Under the pieces are notes generated by a model. It saw only the letters and a program-made list of their open reading frames with translations. It was not told the origin of the DNA and did not search any database. The position numbers were made by a program, and so were the translations under genes. From Antedon bifida (taxonomy: Eukaryota; Echinodermata; Crinoidea; Comatulida; Antedonidae), in NCBI GenBank assembly GCA_963402885.1, contig OY727093.1, positions 28,457,409-28,521,408 on the forward strand: a DNA stretch of 64,000 nucleotides, written 5' to 3'. Every line of letters starts with the position of its first letter. The stretch's first letter is position 1. Shown here piece after piece: positions 9,817 through 24,800 of this stretch.

Positions 9817-12800
9817 CTGAAAACAAAAAAAATTTAAACTTGTTAATTTAACAATGAAACATATTAAAATAACTAAAATATATATTGTAACCTAAAAAAC
9901 AACATTTTTTGTTGAATAGTCCATTTTAATGTCACAATAAGTAATCCATTTGAGCAAAATTATAATTTAAAGAGAAAAAAAAAGTCATTATTCAGACATT
10001 TTTGTTAAATAACAGCTTATTTTGTCTTCTTTATTTATATAAAGCGAAATCCTTATTTTTATTTATTTTTTCCTGGCGAAAGTGATTAACTTGAATAAAA
10101 CTACAAAATAGCCTACTCAAAGTTTGATGTTTTACGTTTTTGGGGGATACATTACATACAAAAATAAAAGAAGGGACACACTAACCAGGCAGACACACTC
10201 TGAGCAACGATCATTATCCATAAACCAGCGTTCTTTGTGTTCAAAAGTCTCAACTCCTTGTTGGCAGCTGGCTGTGCCGTCGGTCTTGCTACTCAAAGAC
10301 GAACACTCATCATGTTCTTGACATTGAGGGCAGCATTGTCCGAACGGTGTGTACGTATTCTCGCAGTTTATACGTGGGCAACTCTTAGCAGAGCATGTTA
10401 TTGTGCTGTTCTGTAAATTAGAAATTTAAACTTTGGTTTCTTGATACTGTATTATCTGAACGTATGTTTGGTATTGGAAAGATATATATAATACATTACT
10501 CCTTTCTTATACAAGGAGATCCACTGAATAAATTCAGATAAACTAAAACGGTAGTGTAGGGCATAAGATAACTCAAAATAAAGAAACACATATATAGAGA
10601 ATTCAATTTTAAGAAAATTATAAAATTGATCGAAATGTGTATTCTGTCTCTTTCATTTTACATACCGTAAAATATTAAACACTAAAAAAATATTCTCCCA
10701 TCAACTCATAAAAATACTTTGTAGATATGGACTCAAAATAAAAGTGGTTTTTTAATATTACAAAAAAATTGCGCCATGAATGTTAATGTCAAAGGAAATG
10801 AAAAGATGTTTTTAAGATGAATTTAATTAAAGAAACTATTTGCCTTAGAGAAGACGAAAAGGTTAATTATATCTGATATCCAACAATAAAGTATAAATAT
10901 TGAATGTCATGCCCACACAAGAAAATGGATTCTTACACATCTTATAATTCAAAATATTATTATGTATGACTATTTCTAAATTGTATTTATTTATTTTCAG
11001 TCACATTTAACAACGGGAAAATGGATTAAAAATAATTATGTTATATTTACAAGAAATATCCCAAACTAATGCTACCTGATTATACGTACTGTATCTATAA
11101 TACTACAGTATCATAGGAAAATTCTGTGATACAGCGTCACATATGTATCACATGTGATACCTGTGTATATGCCATAAACCTAACATAACCACATGTGAAA
11201 CCTGTGTATATGCCATAAAACTGTAACATATGGGGCACATGTGATAGATATGTGACACAGAGTTTGCTTATGTGGACATAAGGGTATAGAGATATAGTAG
11301 AGATACTGTGAGTATATTACTTACCGAACATCTGCACTTCTGGCAGGCATACTGCCATGTATCGTCATGTTCATAGATTATTCCCAGCTCCTGGTGGAGA
11401 CATCTGCCATTGGCGGCGCACTCTGGACAGCAATTGAGGTCCACGTTATTGCTACTACAATCACATATGATCTTGGAACAACTGGTTACACCATTCTAAA
11501 AGAAAGAGACAAATAAAAATGTATTACTCTAGGTACAGTGAAAATACTGACAAATATTATAGAACACCACAGTGCAATGCAGACTTACTTTCTAAAAATA
11601 TAAATATTTGTATACTTTATCAATTTATTTATATAATAAGAATGGTTCTTGTAGCGCTTATTTATATCTTTCTAGAAATTACAATTTAAATATTCAATAA
11701 TTTCTATAAACAAGTTACAGTGTATTTCATGATGCGTGTTATGATTGAGTTGGAAATTGCTAGAAAGGTACATATTTTAGACATCACTGACTTAATTAAT
11801 TTTATGGATATGTTTAATTTTCTAAAAAAGTTCATTTAATTAATTACTTACATTGCAAAGACAGGAGTGACAAGCGTCTGGAGTCCAACTGGCTTGATCT
11901 TTGAACTGTTGCCCTCCGTAGTGACATTTGCGGCTGCACGAATCTGAGGTGGCGCACTGGCACGAATAGCTCCCTTGGTCGTTGTCACAGGTCGTGTCAG
12001 ACGGGCATGAGTGCACGTTATCCTTGCATTCGTTAATATCTTTAAATGGAGAGGTCAAAGTTCATTATGGTTTATTTCATTCAGAATTCAAAATTCTGTG
12101 TATAAATGGATAAACTCATTTCCGGTGGAGTCCTGTTTCTACTCTTGAAGGTCTCAAATGATAACATAAAGTATGATACAGTTTATCCATACTGTAATTG
12201 GTGAGTTACTTAATTAAAAATTAATATTTAAAAAAAAACCAGTTTTGACCCCTGACCTTCACATTGTTTCCCCTTGTTGTTGTCTGTCGATGGACTGGTG
12301 TAGCCCTGTTTGCAATGACAATAGTAGCTTCCAGGCAGGTTGACACAAAAAGACTTGCTAGTTCTACAGCCATGGTTTCCTTGGCATTCATCAATGTCTG
12401 AAGAAAATAAAAGATGTTCGATTGAATTAGCAATTCATATGGGCTTGTCCAACAACTATTTATAGATAATTTTAATATGCAATTTGAATGTCACATATAG
12501 CTATTCACTTTGACCAAAAACCGGATCGAAAAACAAATTATTTACTAAAAAAATGTAATTTAAAGCAAAATTACAGACAATGGTTTTTGGTTAGAATTAA
12601 ACTTTTCTTTGTCTTTTTATAAGTGAAATAATTAATTTTGTTTTTTTTTTTTACAAAAGTGAATAACTTTTATTAAAACTGCAAAATGGCCTATCTTCAT
12701 TTTTCATGTTTTTGGAGGACAATACATCTTTAATATACTGAATTTAATAATATTTAAGTAAGTGAATGTTATTTTCTTATTTTACTGCTATTGCTTTTCT

Positions 12801-15800
12801 AATAATAGCTGAACACATACCTGTCTGGCATTGATCGCCAGTGTAGCCATCAGGACAAGTACACACACCAGGTGTATTACATCTACCTCCGTTCTCACAA
12901 CTTGGAGAGCACACAGCTGAAATGAGATCATCCTTTATTAGAACGACTGACTACAGTAATTGGATGATCCAAAGCTTTGTCTACACTATCAAACTTTATG
13001 TGATGTGCCCATATATGGACATGATGATGTCATATCACTACCATATTTGGGCATATCACTACCATATTTGGGCATATCACTATCATAATTATTTGGCCAC
13101 ATCACACTTGTTTTGTCAAACTAGTTTGATAGTGTAGAGAGAGCGTTAGATCATGGAGGTATAAAATAAAAAATAAGGGGGGCATCTTTAACAATTGTAC
13201 TGTACTCACACCTCCATTTCTTTCAATATTTAAATAATAATAATAATATATCAATCAATAATAAAATATTCATAGGAACAAAATGTGATGATGAAAATAT
13301 TAAAATATTGAATACCATTATGATGGTGTGTAGGCCTATATATTATAGTTTTTTATGTATATATTTGATTCATAATTCATTTTCCCTTGTGGGAATGCTA
13401 CCAATTCACTTCAGACAATATATAATCTCTATTGAGGGACACCTTTGGGCCCCAAACAAGTGTAGTAGGCCTAGGGTTCTCATCTGTAAAGTGGTTGGTA
13501 ATAGTGTTAAAACATATACTTCTTGCTCATTTCAAGGGAAAATGTCCCCTTAATAGGGGTGTCTTCTGAATAGGGGTGTCTTCTAAATAGGGGTGTCCCA
13601 CAGGAGAGGTTTTACTAGCGTAGCCTAGCTATGCAATCCTTTTTAGACCACATATTAATCATTGCTATGAATGATCCTTATTTGTAATAATACTGTTCCT
13701 AAAGCGTATTTCAATCCATACATCACACTTCAGTGGCGAATCAAGATACGGTAATCTTAGGCAAGCTTCTGATCTGTGTTATTCCATCTGCTCCTAACAG
13801 GGATTACACAACTGTTGGAATCAGGCTGAAGTCGATTCTGACATGTACGACCTACATTTAGTTGAATTATGTATTGTGTCTGCTGCCACCAATATTAGAT
13901 TAGTCTATTACCGACATTAAGCGAGTCTGACGAATGTATGACTTAAAAGTCTAGGTTCTATATGGTGATTCGGCCTAATATTGGTGGCACACATAGCGTT
14001 TCCAATGATATCCTAACAATTGTTTTCAGGGTAGAAATGATTACATTTTGGCAATGGTTTGTTTTCAAAAGGATGGCTATAAATGTAATGATATACCGTG
14101 ATCTGTACACTAGTTTACTTTCTTAAACTTAAAGTTGAAAATATGCTATGAAACACTACTATACTAATGTACATAATCACATATAAATGGAACTTAAAAT
14201 ACCATATTAAGGGAGGAGGATCACTTTCAGGGCCTAATAAAAAAGTGTCCCTTTATAGGGGTTTTCCCAGAATAAGGGGTTGCTGTATTTTAAAAACCTT
14301 TCCCCTTATTCTATTCACAGGAAAAACCTAAAAAAGTGGGTGTCTGCAAGGAGGGGTGTCTGCAAGGAGGGGTGTCTCCAAGAAGGAGTGTTACTTACGT
14401 AGGCAGATGATACCATCTCCTTCGTATCCGTCTTTGCATTCACACGTGTAGCTACCTACGGTGTTAGTGCATTTGCTGTTTCTACCACATGTGGTATCTA
14501 TCTTACATTCATTTATCTCTGAAATAAAACATTGACACATTAATGTTTGTTGGAGAAAGACACATGATACTGATAGAAGGTCATAGTGATAGAAGATAGT
14601 AGTTGAAGAAATGTAGACAAAATGGAAGCTCTAAAAATTACCAACTTCTAGTATAAGATATCAATGATGATTAAAACTGGGAATATGATTTTAATTCATA
14701 AAAAAGTATTCCAAAATTTAAATCATTTAGCAATGCCTTTATATACAATACACAGATATATTATAAGGAAAAATTCATAATATTGATTAATTTTGTTGTT
14801 GAATATGCCATAATAGTTATTCCCTTTGACCAAAAATTGAAAAAAACTGTAATTTAAAGCAAAAAATACAATGGGTTGAATTTAAAAGTTGAAAACATTT
14901 TTTGCGGAAATGATTTATTAAAATTACAAAATGGCTTATTCAAAATCTGATTTTATCGATCCTTATTTTTCATGTTTTTGGGGGACAATGCATATATAAT
15001 TGTATACATGAAAAATAATGTCTTATTTTATTATTTATTGAAAAAAAAAACTTCACTGTCATATTATCTTTTAATTATTAAAAAAAAAAGTTAATGTAAT
15101 GATGTGATATTTTTTTTGATCACAATTTTAACACCTGTATGCAAATTAACAACACTTACCTGAGCAGCTAAACAAATCTTCTCTTTCAAATCCTGGTAAG
15201 CACTGACAAACGTACGAGCCTACGGTATTGGCACAGGTGGCACCATCGTGGCAATGATTGCCGTATTCTCCTCCTACTGTCTTACATTCATCAATCTCCA
15301 TACATTCACCATCTTTTTCTTTAAATCCATCTTGACAGATGCATTCATGTCCAAAGTCCATGTTGTGGCAAACCTTGTCATTTGAGCATGTAGCTGTTGC
15401 GCAATAATCATGACCTACACAACAAATTTACATATTTGATTATTTACACCTGTATGGACATATTTATTCAAATAATATTCAAATTAGCAAATTTTTTCAT
15501 TTGAGCATGTAGATGTTGAGCAATAATCATGACCTACACAACAAATTTACATATTTGATTATTTACACCTGTGCGTAAATATATAATAATCAAATTAGCA
15601 AATCTTATTATTTGAGCACAGTAATACTACATAGCATATTTACATAATTTGATTATTATACACCTGTACGAACATATATTCAAATTAGCAATCTTATAAT
15701 TTAAGCATGTAGCTGTTGCGCAGTAATCATGACATGCACAACAAATTTACATATTTGATTATTTACACCTGTATGCAAATTGAACCTGTCATTATTCATA

Positions 15801-18800
15801 GCATATTTACATATTTGATTATTTTACCCCTGTATGGACATATGCAAATTAGCAAATCTTATAATTTAAGCATGCTGCAGTTACATAGTAAGTCATGACC
15901 TATTTACACAGATTTCCACCTGCATGGACATTTATTTAAATAATATTCAAATTAGAAAATCTTATCATTTGAGCATGTTGCTGTTGTGCAGTAATGACCA
16001 ACACAACAAATTTATATTGACAAAATGATAATCCAGTATTTTTTTGTTTTTTTGCGAGTCAGTTACAATCTTCAAATTTGTGCAAACTCTTAATGAATAA
16101 TCAAGCATGCATTCAACTAAACCATTCATCAATCAATCTATTTGTACATGATACAAATAAGCCTAATGTACACATACTCCCTATAGGCATAACACCTCAT
16201 ATGCCCCCTTATCTACTGTGCATATTGTATGTAAGAACATCACACCTAGTTCTCATAATTTGCATAGCCATTACAAATACTAAATCAAGGGATGATATTA
16301 TTACAGACCTCCCAACTTGGAAAAAATGAAATATCTGGAGGTTTGATTATGAAAGCATGGCCAAACTATAGAAGGCGGTATAAAATTATTAAATCAAACT
16401 GTAGAGGAAACCTTTATGATAAGAGAGATGACACAAAATATACTCCCGTGATTGCAAATAATGAATGTTTGCCTTGGCCCTGTGAAAATTACAATGATTA
16501 TTTATAAGTAGCATTAAGAATTAACAACTAAAAGTTGTACATAAAAATGGTAAGAAAATAACAATACCTCGACAATATGTACAACAGTCTGAATCTCTGT
16601 AGATAACATCTCCTTCATCACATGACACTTGCGGACAGGGTGTTTTGGTAGCAGCTGTCACCATGCTACCATCCTAGAGATTGAATGTCAGATTTGTTTA
16701 TGCATGATACCGAGAAATCAAATAATTAGTTTCCATGCTACCAAGCATGCTACAAAAGAAGTATTATATCCAGGTACCATGCTACGAGAAAGTAATATAA
16801 CCCAGGTACCATGCTACCAGTGTGAAATTATATCCAGGTACCATGCTACTAGAAGTATTATACCCAGGTACCATGCTACTAGAAGGATTATATCCAGGTA
16901 CCATGCTGCTAGAAGGATTATACCCAGGTACCATACTACTAGAAGGATTATACCCAGGTACCATGCTACTAGAAGGATTATACCCAGGTACCATGCTACT
17001 AGAAGGATTATACCCAGGTACCATGCTACTAGAGAAATATTATATCCAGGTACCATGCTACTAGAGAAATATTATATCCAGGTACCATGCTACTAAAAGG
17101 ATTATACCCAGGTACCATGCTACTAGAGAAGTATTATATCCAGGTACCATGCTACTAGATAAGTATTATATCCAGGTTAAAAAAAATTCCTTACCAAACA
17201 TTCCATTTCTATGCATCGTGTTCCTTTACGAGCCATTCTTTCCAAGTGATCATACTGACTTCCACCATATGTACAATAGGCTGCACTCGGAAAAACATTA
17301 GAGACCATGTCAGTAATAATTTAATAGTAATTTATTTGATTGTTTACACTACAAAACTAGTTTGAAAAACAAGTTTGCCCAAATATGGTAGTGCTATGCC
17401 CAAATATGGTAGGGACGTCATCATGTCCATATATGAGCACATCACATTTTTTTGTTACATAAAGTTTGATAGTGTAGACAGTGTTTTTAAACACTAGACT
17501 AAACATAATGTAGTTACTGTGTACTATATTTTGACAATGTCCTTATTTTTTTCGCTTATATTATCAGATTTTACTAAGCTATCGCGCATCAGACAGCTAG
17601 GATGACCAGGGTTTATAATAGACATTAATATGCCAACCTCAGTCATGTACTGTTTGATAGATAAAATAATTAGCAGGCTTATGGTAATTATTTGCATCAG
17701 TGATGCGTTCCCAGAGGTTACTGCATGTTAATAATATCGCGTAAGCGTGAACTATTCTTAGAACTGGAGCAGTAAAAGAAAAATTGTTTTCACCTCAGGT
17801 TTTATAATTATAACTGACAATTATATAGTAATGTGTTAAGGGTATTGGGACTTGATTGTAGTATTTCTTTGGATGTACGATTGTTGGGAACAAGAATGCT
17901 CGTTTAGCAAACCTATGTTTACAATTGGTCATAAAATTTCCTCATGCAGATGAAATTCTTTATTAATTCAGTACATCTATGAATGGAAAACTTTAGGTGG
18001 CTGTAGGAACGCAGTAAACAAAACACAATACTGTGACAATCATATTTGGAATATACCTTGTAAATTCTATACCATTATTACTTTTAATACAGCACATCTA
18101 TGAATGGAAAACTTTATGTGGCTGTAAGAATGCAGTAACCAAATCCAATACTATGACAATCTTTTGGGAGTATACAGTACCATTATTACTTTTATTGCTA
18201 TTTTATGCTATTTTATGATATTGTTAGCTTTTTATTAACATAAATATTTAGTAATATTTATTACAATAACTATTCGGATTCATTTATTCTAAAATGTTTT
18301 AGGACAATGTTTTTGATATGGCCGCCTGTTTTTACATATAGAGTAAAACTTTAAATCATATGATTATTACTTTTATTGCTATTTTATGATATTGTTAGCT
18401 TTTTATTAACATAAATATTTAGTTATATTTATTACTATAACTATTTGGATTCATTTATTATGTTTGAAAAAAACATTCTAAAATGTTTTAGGATAATGTT
18501 TTTGTTATGGCCGCCTGTTTTCACATATAAAACATTACATTGCTTATGTTTCCCACATGTGTATAATATAAAACATACAATTTGATTCTCAGTTTTCACA
18601 TTAGTCTTTTCTCTATGACTATACTCTGAAGAAACAGTCTGCTTCTTTATAGTAGTCAATAAAACCAAAGTATTTATGATGTTTTTATTAGGATAGTTGG
18701 ATATTGTTACAACAAACATCTTCTTGTTTAATGACATGCCGCTGCGGTCTCTCATTATCTCCAAATGATACTGATAAATGAAACAAAAAGCTCTTTTCAA

Positions 18801-21800
18801 ATTTCTTTGACAGGAGATTCTATTGTTCTATTTTACACAAGTTTTACTTTGTGTAATTGAAAATGTAACTTGACAGCGGTGTTCATAACAATGAATGCTT
18901 TGTTGATACAACAACAAATATAACTGTTGTAATTAATTGGCAAAGAGTTTGTTTAAAAGTTATGATTAAAAATTATATATTTTCGTTTTTTTTAAATTGT
19001 CATTGTATTGTTTTTTATTATTCTTTAGTACTGCTAAAGCTTGATTCCCACTTGGAGGCATGGAGTCCTCACTCAGAAAAAGAAAAAACGACATTAGAAA
19101 AAGTTCAAGCATGGGCAACCAAAATTATTCCTAACCTGAAAGACCTACCATACGAAACGCGGCTACAAAGATTAAGACTCACAACGCTTGAAGATAGAAG
19201 GAGAAGAGGTGACCTTATACAAACATACCGCATTATAACACAGAAAGATAAAACTGAGCCTACAAAAATGTTTAAGAAAGCCGAGTATGGAAAGACAAGA
19301 GGACACTCGTACAAATTGAGAAAAGAAAAACCAAATCTGGACAGTAGGAAATTCTTCTACAGCCAGCGTGTAGTGAATGACTGGAACAACTTACCACGAA
19401 GTGCAATATCTGCTCCAAACCTACTCTGCTTTAAAAACACATGGGTTTATAATGGGCCAAAAAGCCCCCTTAACCCTGCCACACTCTATCGAAAGAAGAT
19501 GGACTGTGGCGATTCAAGGTAAATTCAAGGTAAATTTAGGCGCAAAGAAAGTGAGTTGATGACTAATCATAAATGAGAATTTGGATTGTCCATTGTTTCA
19601 TGATTGGTCGTCCTTTTTGCATTGTATTCAACCTTACTGTATGAGTGACAATTCATTCATAATAGAAATAACCAGTTGGAATGTCATATTTTAAAAGAAA
19701 ATTAACACTGGGCTAGCAAATATAGCATTAAAAATTGATATAAAATAATGATATGACATATTATTATGAGGGTATATCTAACATTACTTGGAAACGGGCT
19801 GAACTTCTCATACTCTCAATTTTGTCTGTTGCCTATACTGACAATTACAGCTCACATCAAATGCATTATGCAGCTACTAAATAGGGTATGTGATTCCCCT
19901 GCATCATAACTCATGCTTTGTGACGGCCTTGAGAATAATGTCTCTACATCATAACAAATGTTTCTAGGCCATCATTCATATCAGAAATGAAGTTGATTGA
20001 TCGATACTATTTCAACATTTATGTTCGATGAGGAGCCCCATAAAGTGTGTTCACAATGTGATCGAAAAAATTATAGATTATTTGGTTGGGGAGGTATCTT
20101 CTAGTGAGGGAAGGGGAGGTGTCTTTTAGTGAGAGAAGGTAGGGGGGTGGGATGTGGAAAATGACCCTCATATTCTAATTATGCAACAATAGTATGATAC
20201 CCTTGATAATATTATGAACATATAGTAAGTATAGTATAAGTAGTATAAAGCCACTACTAAATATAATAATGATGATCAAATAAAGATCGACCGAAACATC
20301 GAACCATATGGCTTCCTTCTCGTTATTTGGAGTCAGTAATATACTATGTTATTTAAACATAATCAGTGCATTTATTGGTTTTTACTCAAGCTGCATCTTC
20401 TTTTTTCCCCATTCATTTCATATGCATCCAACAGCAAGTAACTCGCCAATTACAGGATGGATAAACTATTTTATAATCAATTATCATGCTTATAAGAGTT
20501 TCATTTGGGAGTTAAGTTGAAAAGAGTTGTGGAACTACGTCGAGGATTGAACAATGGAACTACGTCAAGGATTGAACAATGGAACTACGTCAGGATTGAA
20601 CCCTGGCCTTGGGATAAGAAAGCAAGCACATTAATGATAAACCCTTCCATCTAAATCCGCCATGCCACCTGCAGTATGGTACCCATGATACAATCATCAT
20701 TACATAACCTACTCCAGGTATGTCTTCTCTACATTCAGTACTATTGCAGAGAGAATCAATTTTTTGTATTAAAAAACGGTTTTCCAAATACCTTTACATA
20801 CGGGACAGCACTCGCCTTCCTCCTTTACTGGATTCTTACAGTTTGGAGCTGGACAGGTCATCGGACTACAGGATACTTTTCCTTCCTAAAATGGTAAATG
20901 GTATTAATAATTTTAATAATTTGTTTTAATAATTTAGGGACCATGTTAAAATTATTCTACTGCAGTAATGGCAGTACTACATTTTGTTTCTTTAACCTGT
21001 TTATCCTATCCTATTATTTATCAAGCTTCTTTTTGGTAATCATACAGTACACAGTGTACTGTTTATTGCAATGACTGTCTTATAAACGTCTACATTGAAT
21101 CAAATTAATCATACAATATTGTAGTGAAAAATGTAGTTTCTGCAGTACCTGCAGTAGAATAGTTTTAATACTTAACATTAGAATTGCAAATACCAAACAG
21201 CCTACAATTTTGTACATACGTACTATATAAAACCATTACATGTCTTATATTATTATATTTATTTTTATATTTCATTTTTGCATTTAATAGTTTATTAATG
21301 ATTCATTTATTTGTAATTAATTAACTCAATAAAATTACTTTATATAAACAAATTCACTTTCTTTCCAAGCTTTCACTTTTAAGTTTTAATTTACAGATTA
21401 TATATCTTACTGGAAGTAAATAAATTAATTAGTGACAGTGAATTGCATTCAAAGTCATAAAGTTTTCTTTTCGACCATGTTTTTCTTTTCTTTCCACTCT
21501 GTTCTTTGATATTTTTTATATCAATTGTAAAGGCCCCCAATGGAAATTATTCCTTCTTGTAAAGATTAATTGGGTCAGTGCCCAAATATGGTAGTGATAT
21601 TTCCAAATATGGTAGTGATATGACATCACCTTGTAAAGATTAATTGGGTCATCCTAAATCTATTGTTCTTTGTATTGTTTTTTTTGTATTGTTTATAGAT
21701 TCACTAAAAACAAATAAAACAATTGGTAGCTATAGAAATTAATTTAGAAGTAAACTCATCTTCTACCACCCCATCCCATCCCACCCTGTCTGAGAGAGCA

Positions 21801-24800
21801 AATTTACTTACCGAACAAGTACAATTATCGCAGCGATCAATCCAAGTTTCACCGTGTTGGTATGTGATATCATTTACCGTACAGCTTTGCACGCAGCCAC
21901 ATGTCTCAAGGGCAGAGATTCGACGCTCAGCAACAGACATCTGTAAAAACAAACAAAAAAATATACAACAAATAAAAAAAAGGAAATAGTAAAGTATTAT
22001 TACCAATAAATTATTTTAAAATGATTAACAATAAAAGACACATTTTTTTGTGACGACAGAATGTGCTTTTGGGCCATATTATTTATGTAAAATTTGGGTC
22101 ACATAGCGAGATCATAATGAATTTACTAATTAGATTGTGCATGTCCACTGGGTTTAAAATAAAGAAAATAAACCAAATTCAAAAATATATATGAATATAA
22201 TAAATTTAGTCAAATATTTAGAATACTTTTAATAGCCAACCCTAAAATAAACTTTTGCAGCACTACAATTATAAAGGTTAAGAACAGAACTATCCCTTTC
22301 CCTAAAGCTTTGTCTACACTAACTAGTTTTAAAAAAGTGTGAAGTGCCCAAATATGGTAGTGATATTTCCAAATATGGTAGTGATATGACATCATCATGT
22401 CTATACAGTATATGAGTATACAAGTTTGATAGTGTACAGACAGTGCTTTACAAATTTATGTAGCATTTTTTTACAATATATTTTATAATCCACGACATGG
22501 TTTTTAAAATAGTTTTAAGGAATTATATAAAAAAAATATGTTCACATCTCAAATTTGAGTAAAGCATAAAAACGGAGGCCATGTTATATTGCTCTTTAAA
22601 AAAACTCATAAACTAGAGTAACATATGTTAAGCTGTTGTACATGTTGAATGCGATTTGCTTTCATATTTTTCAAACTACTCTCAAACTCGATGCGCGCGT
22701 CTTAAATTGCTTCTAGAAACCACTGAAACATTTGCCCGTTTCACCCTCTAGAGGTTTTATGCGATCACGAGAACACGCAAATTGTTGGAACTCGTTTGAA
22801 AGCTATTGATGATGATAATTGATGATAGGAGAATTGTATCTGTATCTGAAGATGGAAATTATTCCAGGGAGTAATTTGTAATGACTTTGAGTGCAATGGC
22901 TTGTTAGTATTATACCTAGGATAAATAATGCTCAATATTTTGCAGTATCAAACCAAGAAATAAAAAACAATTCAAAATAAATGATAATTCTGTGATAAGA
23001 ACTAAGACTTATACTTAATATAAAAGATAACAAATAAACAAATTAAGCTCTGTCTACACTATCAAACTTTATGTGACAAAAAAATGTGATGATGTCATAT
23101 CACTATTATATTTAAGCATATCACTACCATATTTGGGCATATCACTTTTTTTTTTGTCACATAAAGTTTGATAGTGTAGACAAATTGTAGCAACAAATAC
23201 AAATTTTTACAGTTTGGAGCTGGACATAAACATTCTCAATACCATAATTGTACATGTCATTGTCATTAAAAGTTAATTGAACAATACCAGGAAGGCTATT
23301 AGCATGAATACACATGTAAACAAGAAAAGGATATAATTACATTATATGACAGTATAATCTGACTCCTAATCCCCCCTTCCCTATTTAAGAAAAATGTGGA
23401 CACTTTGGTAAATTCCAGACAGAGCTTTACACAGCCCCCTGGAATTATACTTGGTCATATACATAATAATATGTTAGCCCCAAGAAATGGAGAAATTATC
23501 TAATATAAGCATGATTAGTTTTAAACAAAAAGAAAAAGACAACAAAAAGAAAACAATCAATTGAAGTTCCATATTTTGGTTTTATGTCTGTATTGAGATT
23601 CGAATCGTCGACCTTACCTACCTACGGAAAGTTTCATACAGTTAAACCACATAAGGTTTTTTTTTTTACTTACATAGCTACATATCAAATCAGAATATAT
23701 GTTTTAATAAATCTGTTTCCAGCTGACGTTATTCATAATTGTCCAAGCGAAAGCAAAAAAAAATCAATGTGAACATCTTAATTAAGACGCCTACCTGATG
23801 CTGTAGCTTCTGCACGACTTCTTCCAAGTCAGTTACCATGCCAACCATCGACAGGTATTCGCCGCAGGTCGGGCAATTACGGTCAAGCTCTGGACATTGA
23901 TGGAGAAATCCGTGATTTGCAACAACAAGTTTCACTTCTTGTACAATTCCCTGAAACCAAACATTAAAAAACGGATAGACTTAATAAAGATAGCGAATTT
24001 GATTATAATTATTATTTATTTATTCGTTCAGGAATCCAATCTTTACTTTAATTCATTTAATAATTCATTTATTTAATCTCCTATTCGATCAACTATTATC
24101 TTAAAAAATGTATACAGATTAACGCATTTATTTATTTGGAACGAATGGCCTTGGGCTAAGCGCAAGCAACAGGTACGTCTGGTCAAACTAATGTCTACAA
24201 GCAGCCTTGAAAAGTGATGTATATTATGTAGAAACTATACAGATTATCGTGTATTGTAAATACCATATTTATTTGAATAAACGATGATGATAATGATGTT
24301 CCATCGGGGGCGTTTATTCGAGTTCAAAGCAGGGCGTTTATTCAAAAAAATACATTAGTTGTATTTTTGCAGTGTTTTGCACAATTTTAATATTGTATAC
24401 ATTTTTTAAAAAATAAAATGATGTAGGCCTACTGTAGTATAGTAACTTTTAAAATCAGTGTATTTCTATTAAGAAATTGTATTTCACTTAAAATTAAAAT
24501 AAAAATGGTGGCAGAAACCAGGATTTTTCAAATACAGGCAACTAACTTATAGTATTATTATTCTGTGAAATATAGAAATATATTAAAAAGTAGTTCATAA
24601 TTTCATTTTAGCTGTCAAAGATGAGTGCCTCCTAACCCCTCTAGATCCACCCTTGAAAAATTCTGTTGTAACTTTAAATTATAGCAATTCTTTATTATTA
24701 TATATCTGCATTCAAATTTAGTAGCTTGACAATTTCTTTAAGAAACACCACTATTAAGGGGACTTTGCTTTGGACCCAATGGTGTCTCATGTAAAGGGTC

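Larger units (their letters stand above)
12917..14398. other. NELL intron 11
   Basis: Repeat-filled: a family A MITE (12971-13147), family C pieces (13425-13610 and 14205-14300), a 15-bp TIR element (13884-13989) and a 16-bp triplication against the exon 11 donor (14340-14387). No gene seen. Confidence 0.55.
17281..20791. other. NELL intron 7
   Basis: It holds a family A MITE (17340-17485), two local duplications (17945-18185 and 18160-18535), the retrotransposon remnant (19020-19522) and a tRNA-like SINE head (20525-20680). The rest (including 18540-18950 and 19560-20500) shows no recognisable gene. Confidence 0.5.

Noticed and set aside
16629-17096. 155-residue ORF with repeats on the plus strand and three 80-residue ORFs in the same place
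   Set aside because: All come from the 30-bp minisatellite, whose length is a multiple of three; it overlaps NELL intron 8 and exon 9 on the other strand.
18441-18800. 119-residue minus-strand ORF
   Set aside because: Lies over a local duplication in NELL intron 7; no recognisable motif, no start context or splice support.
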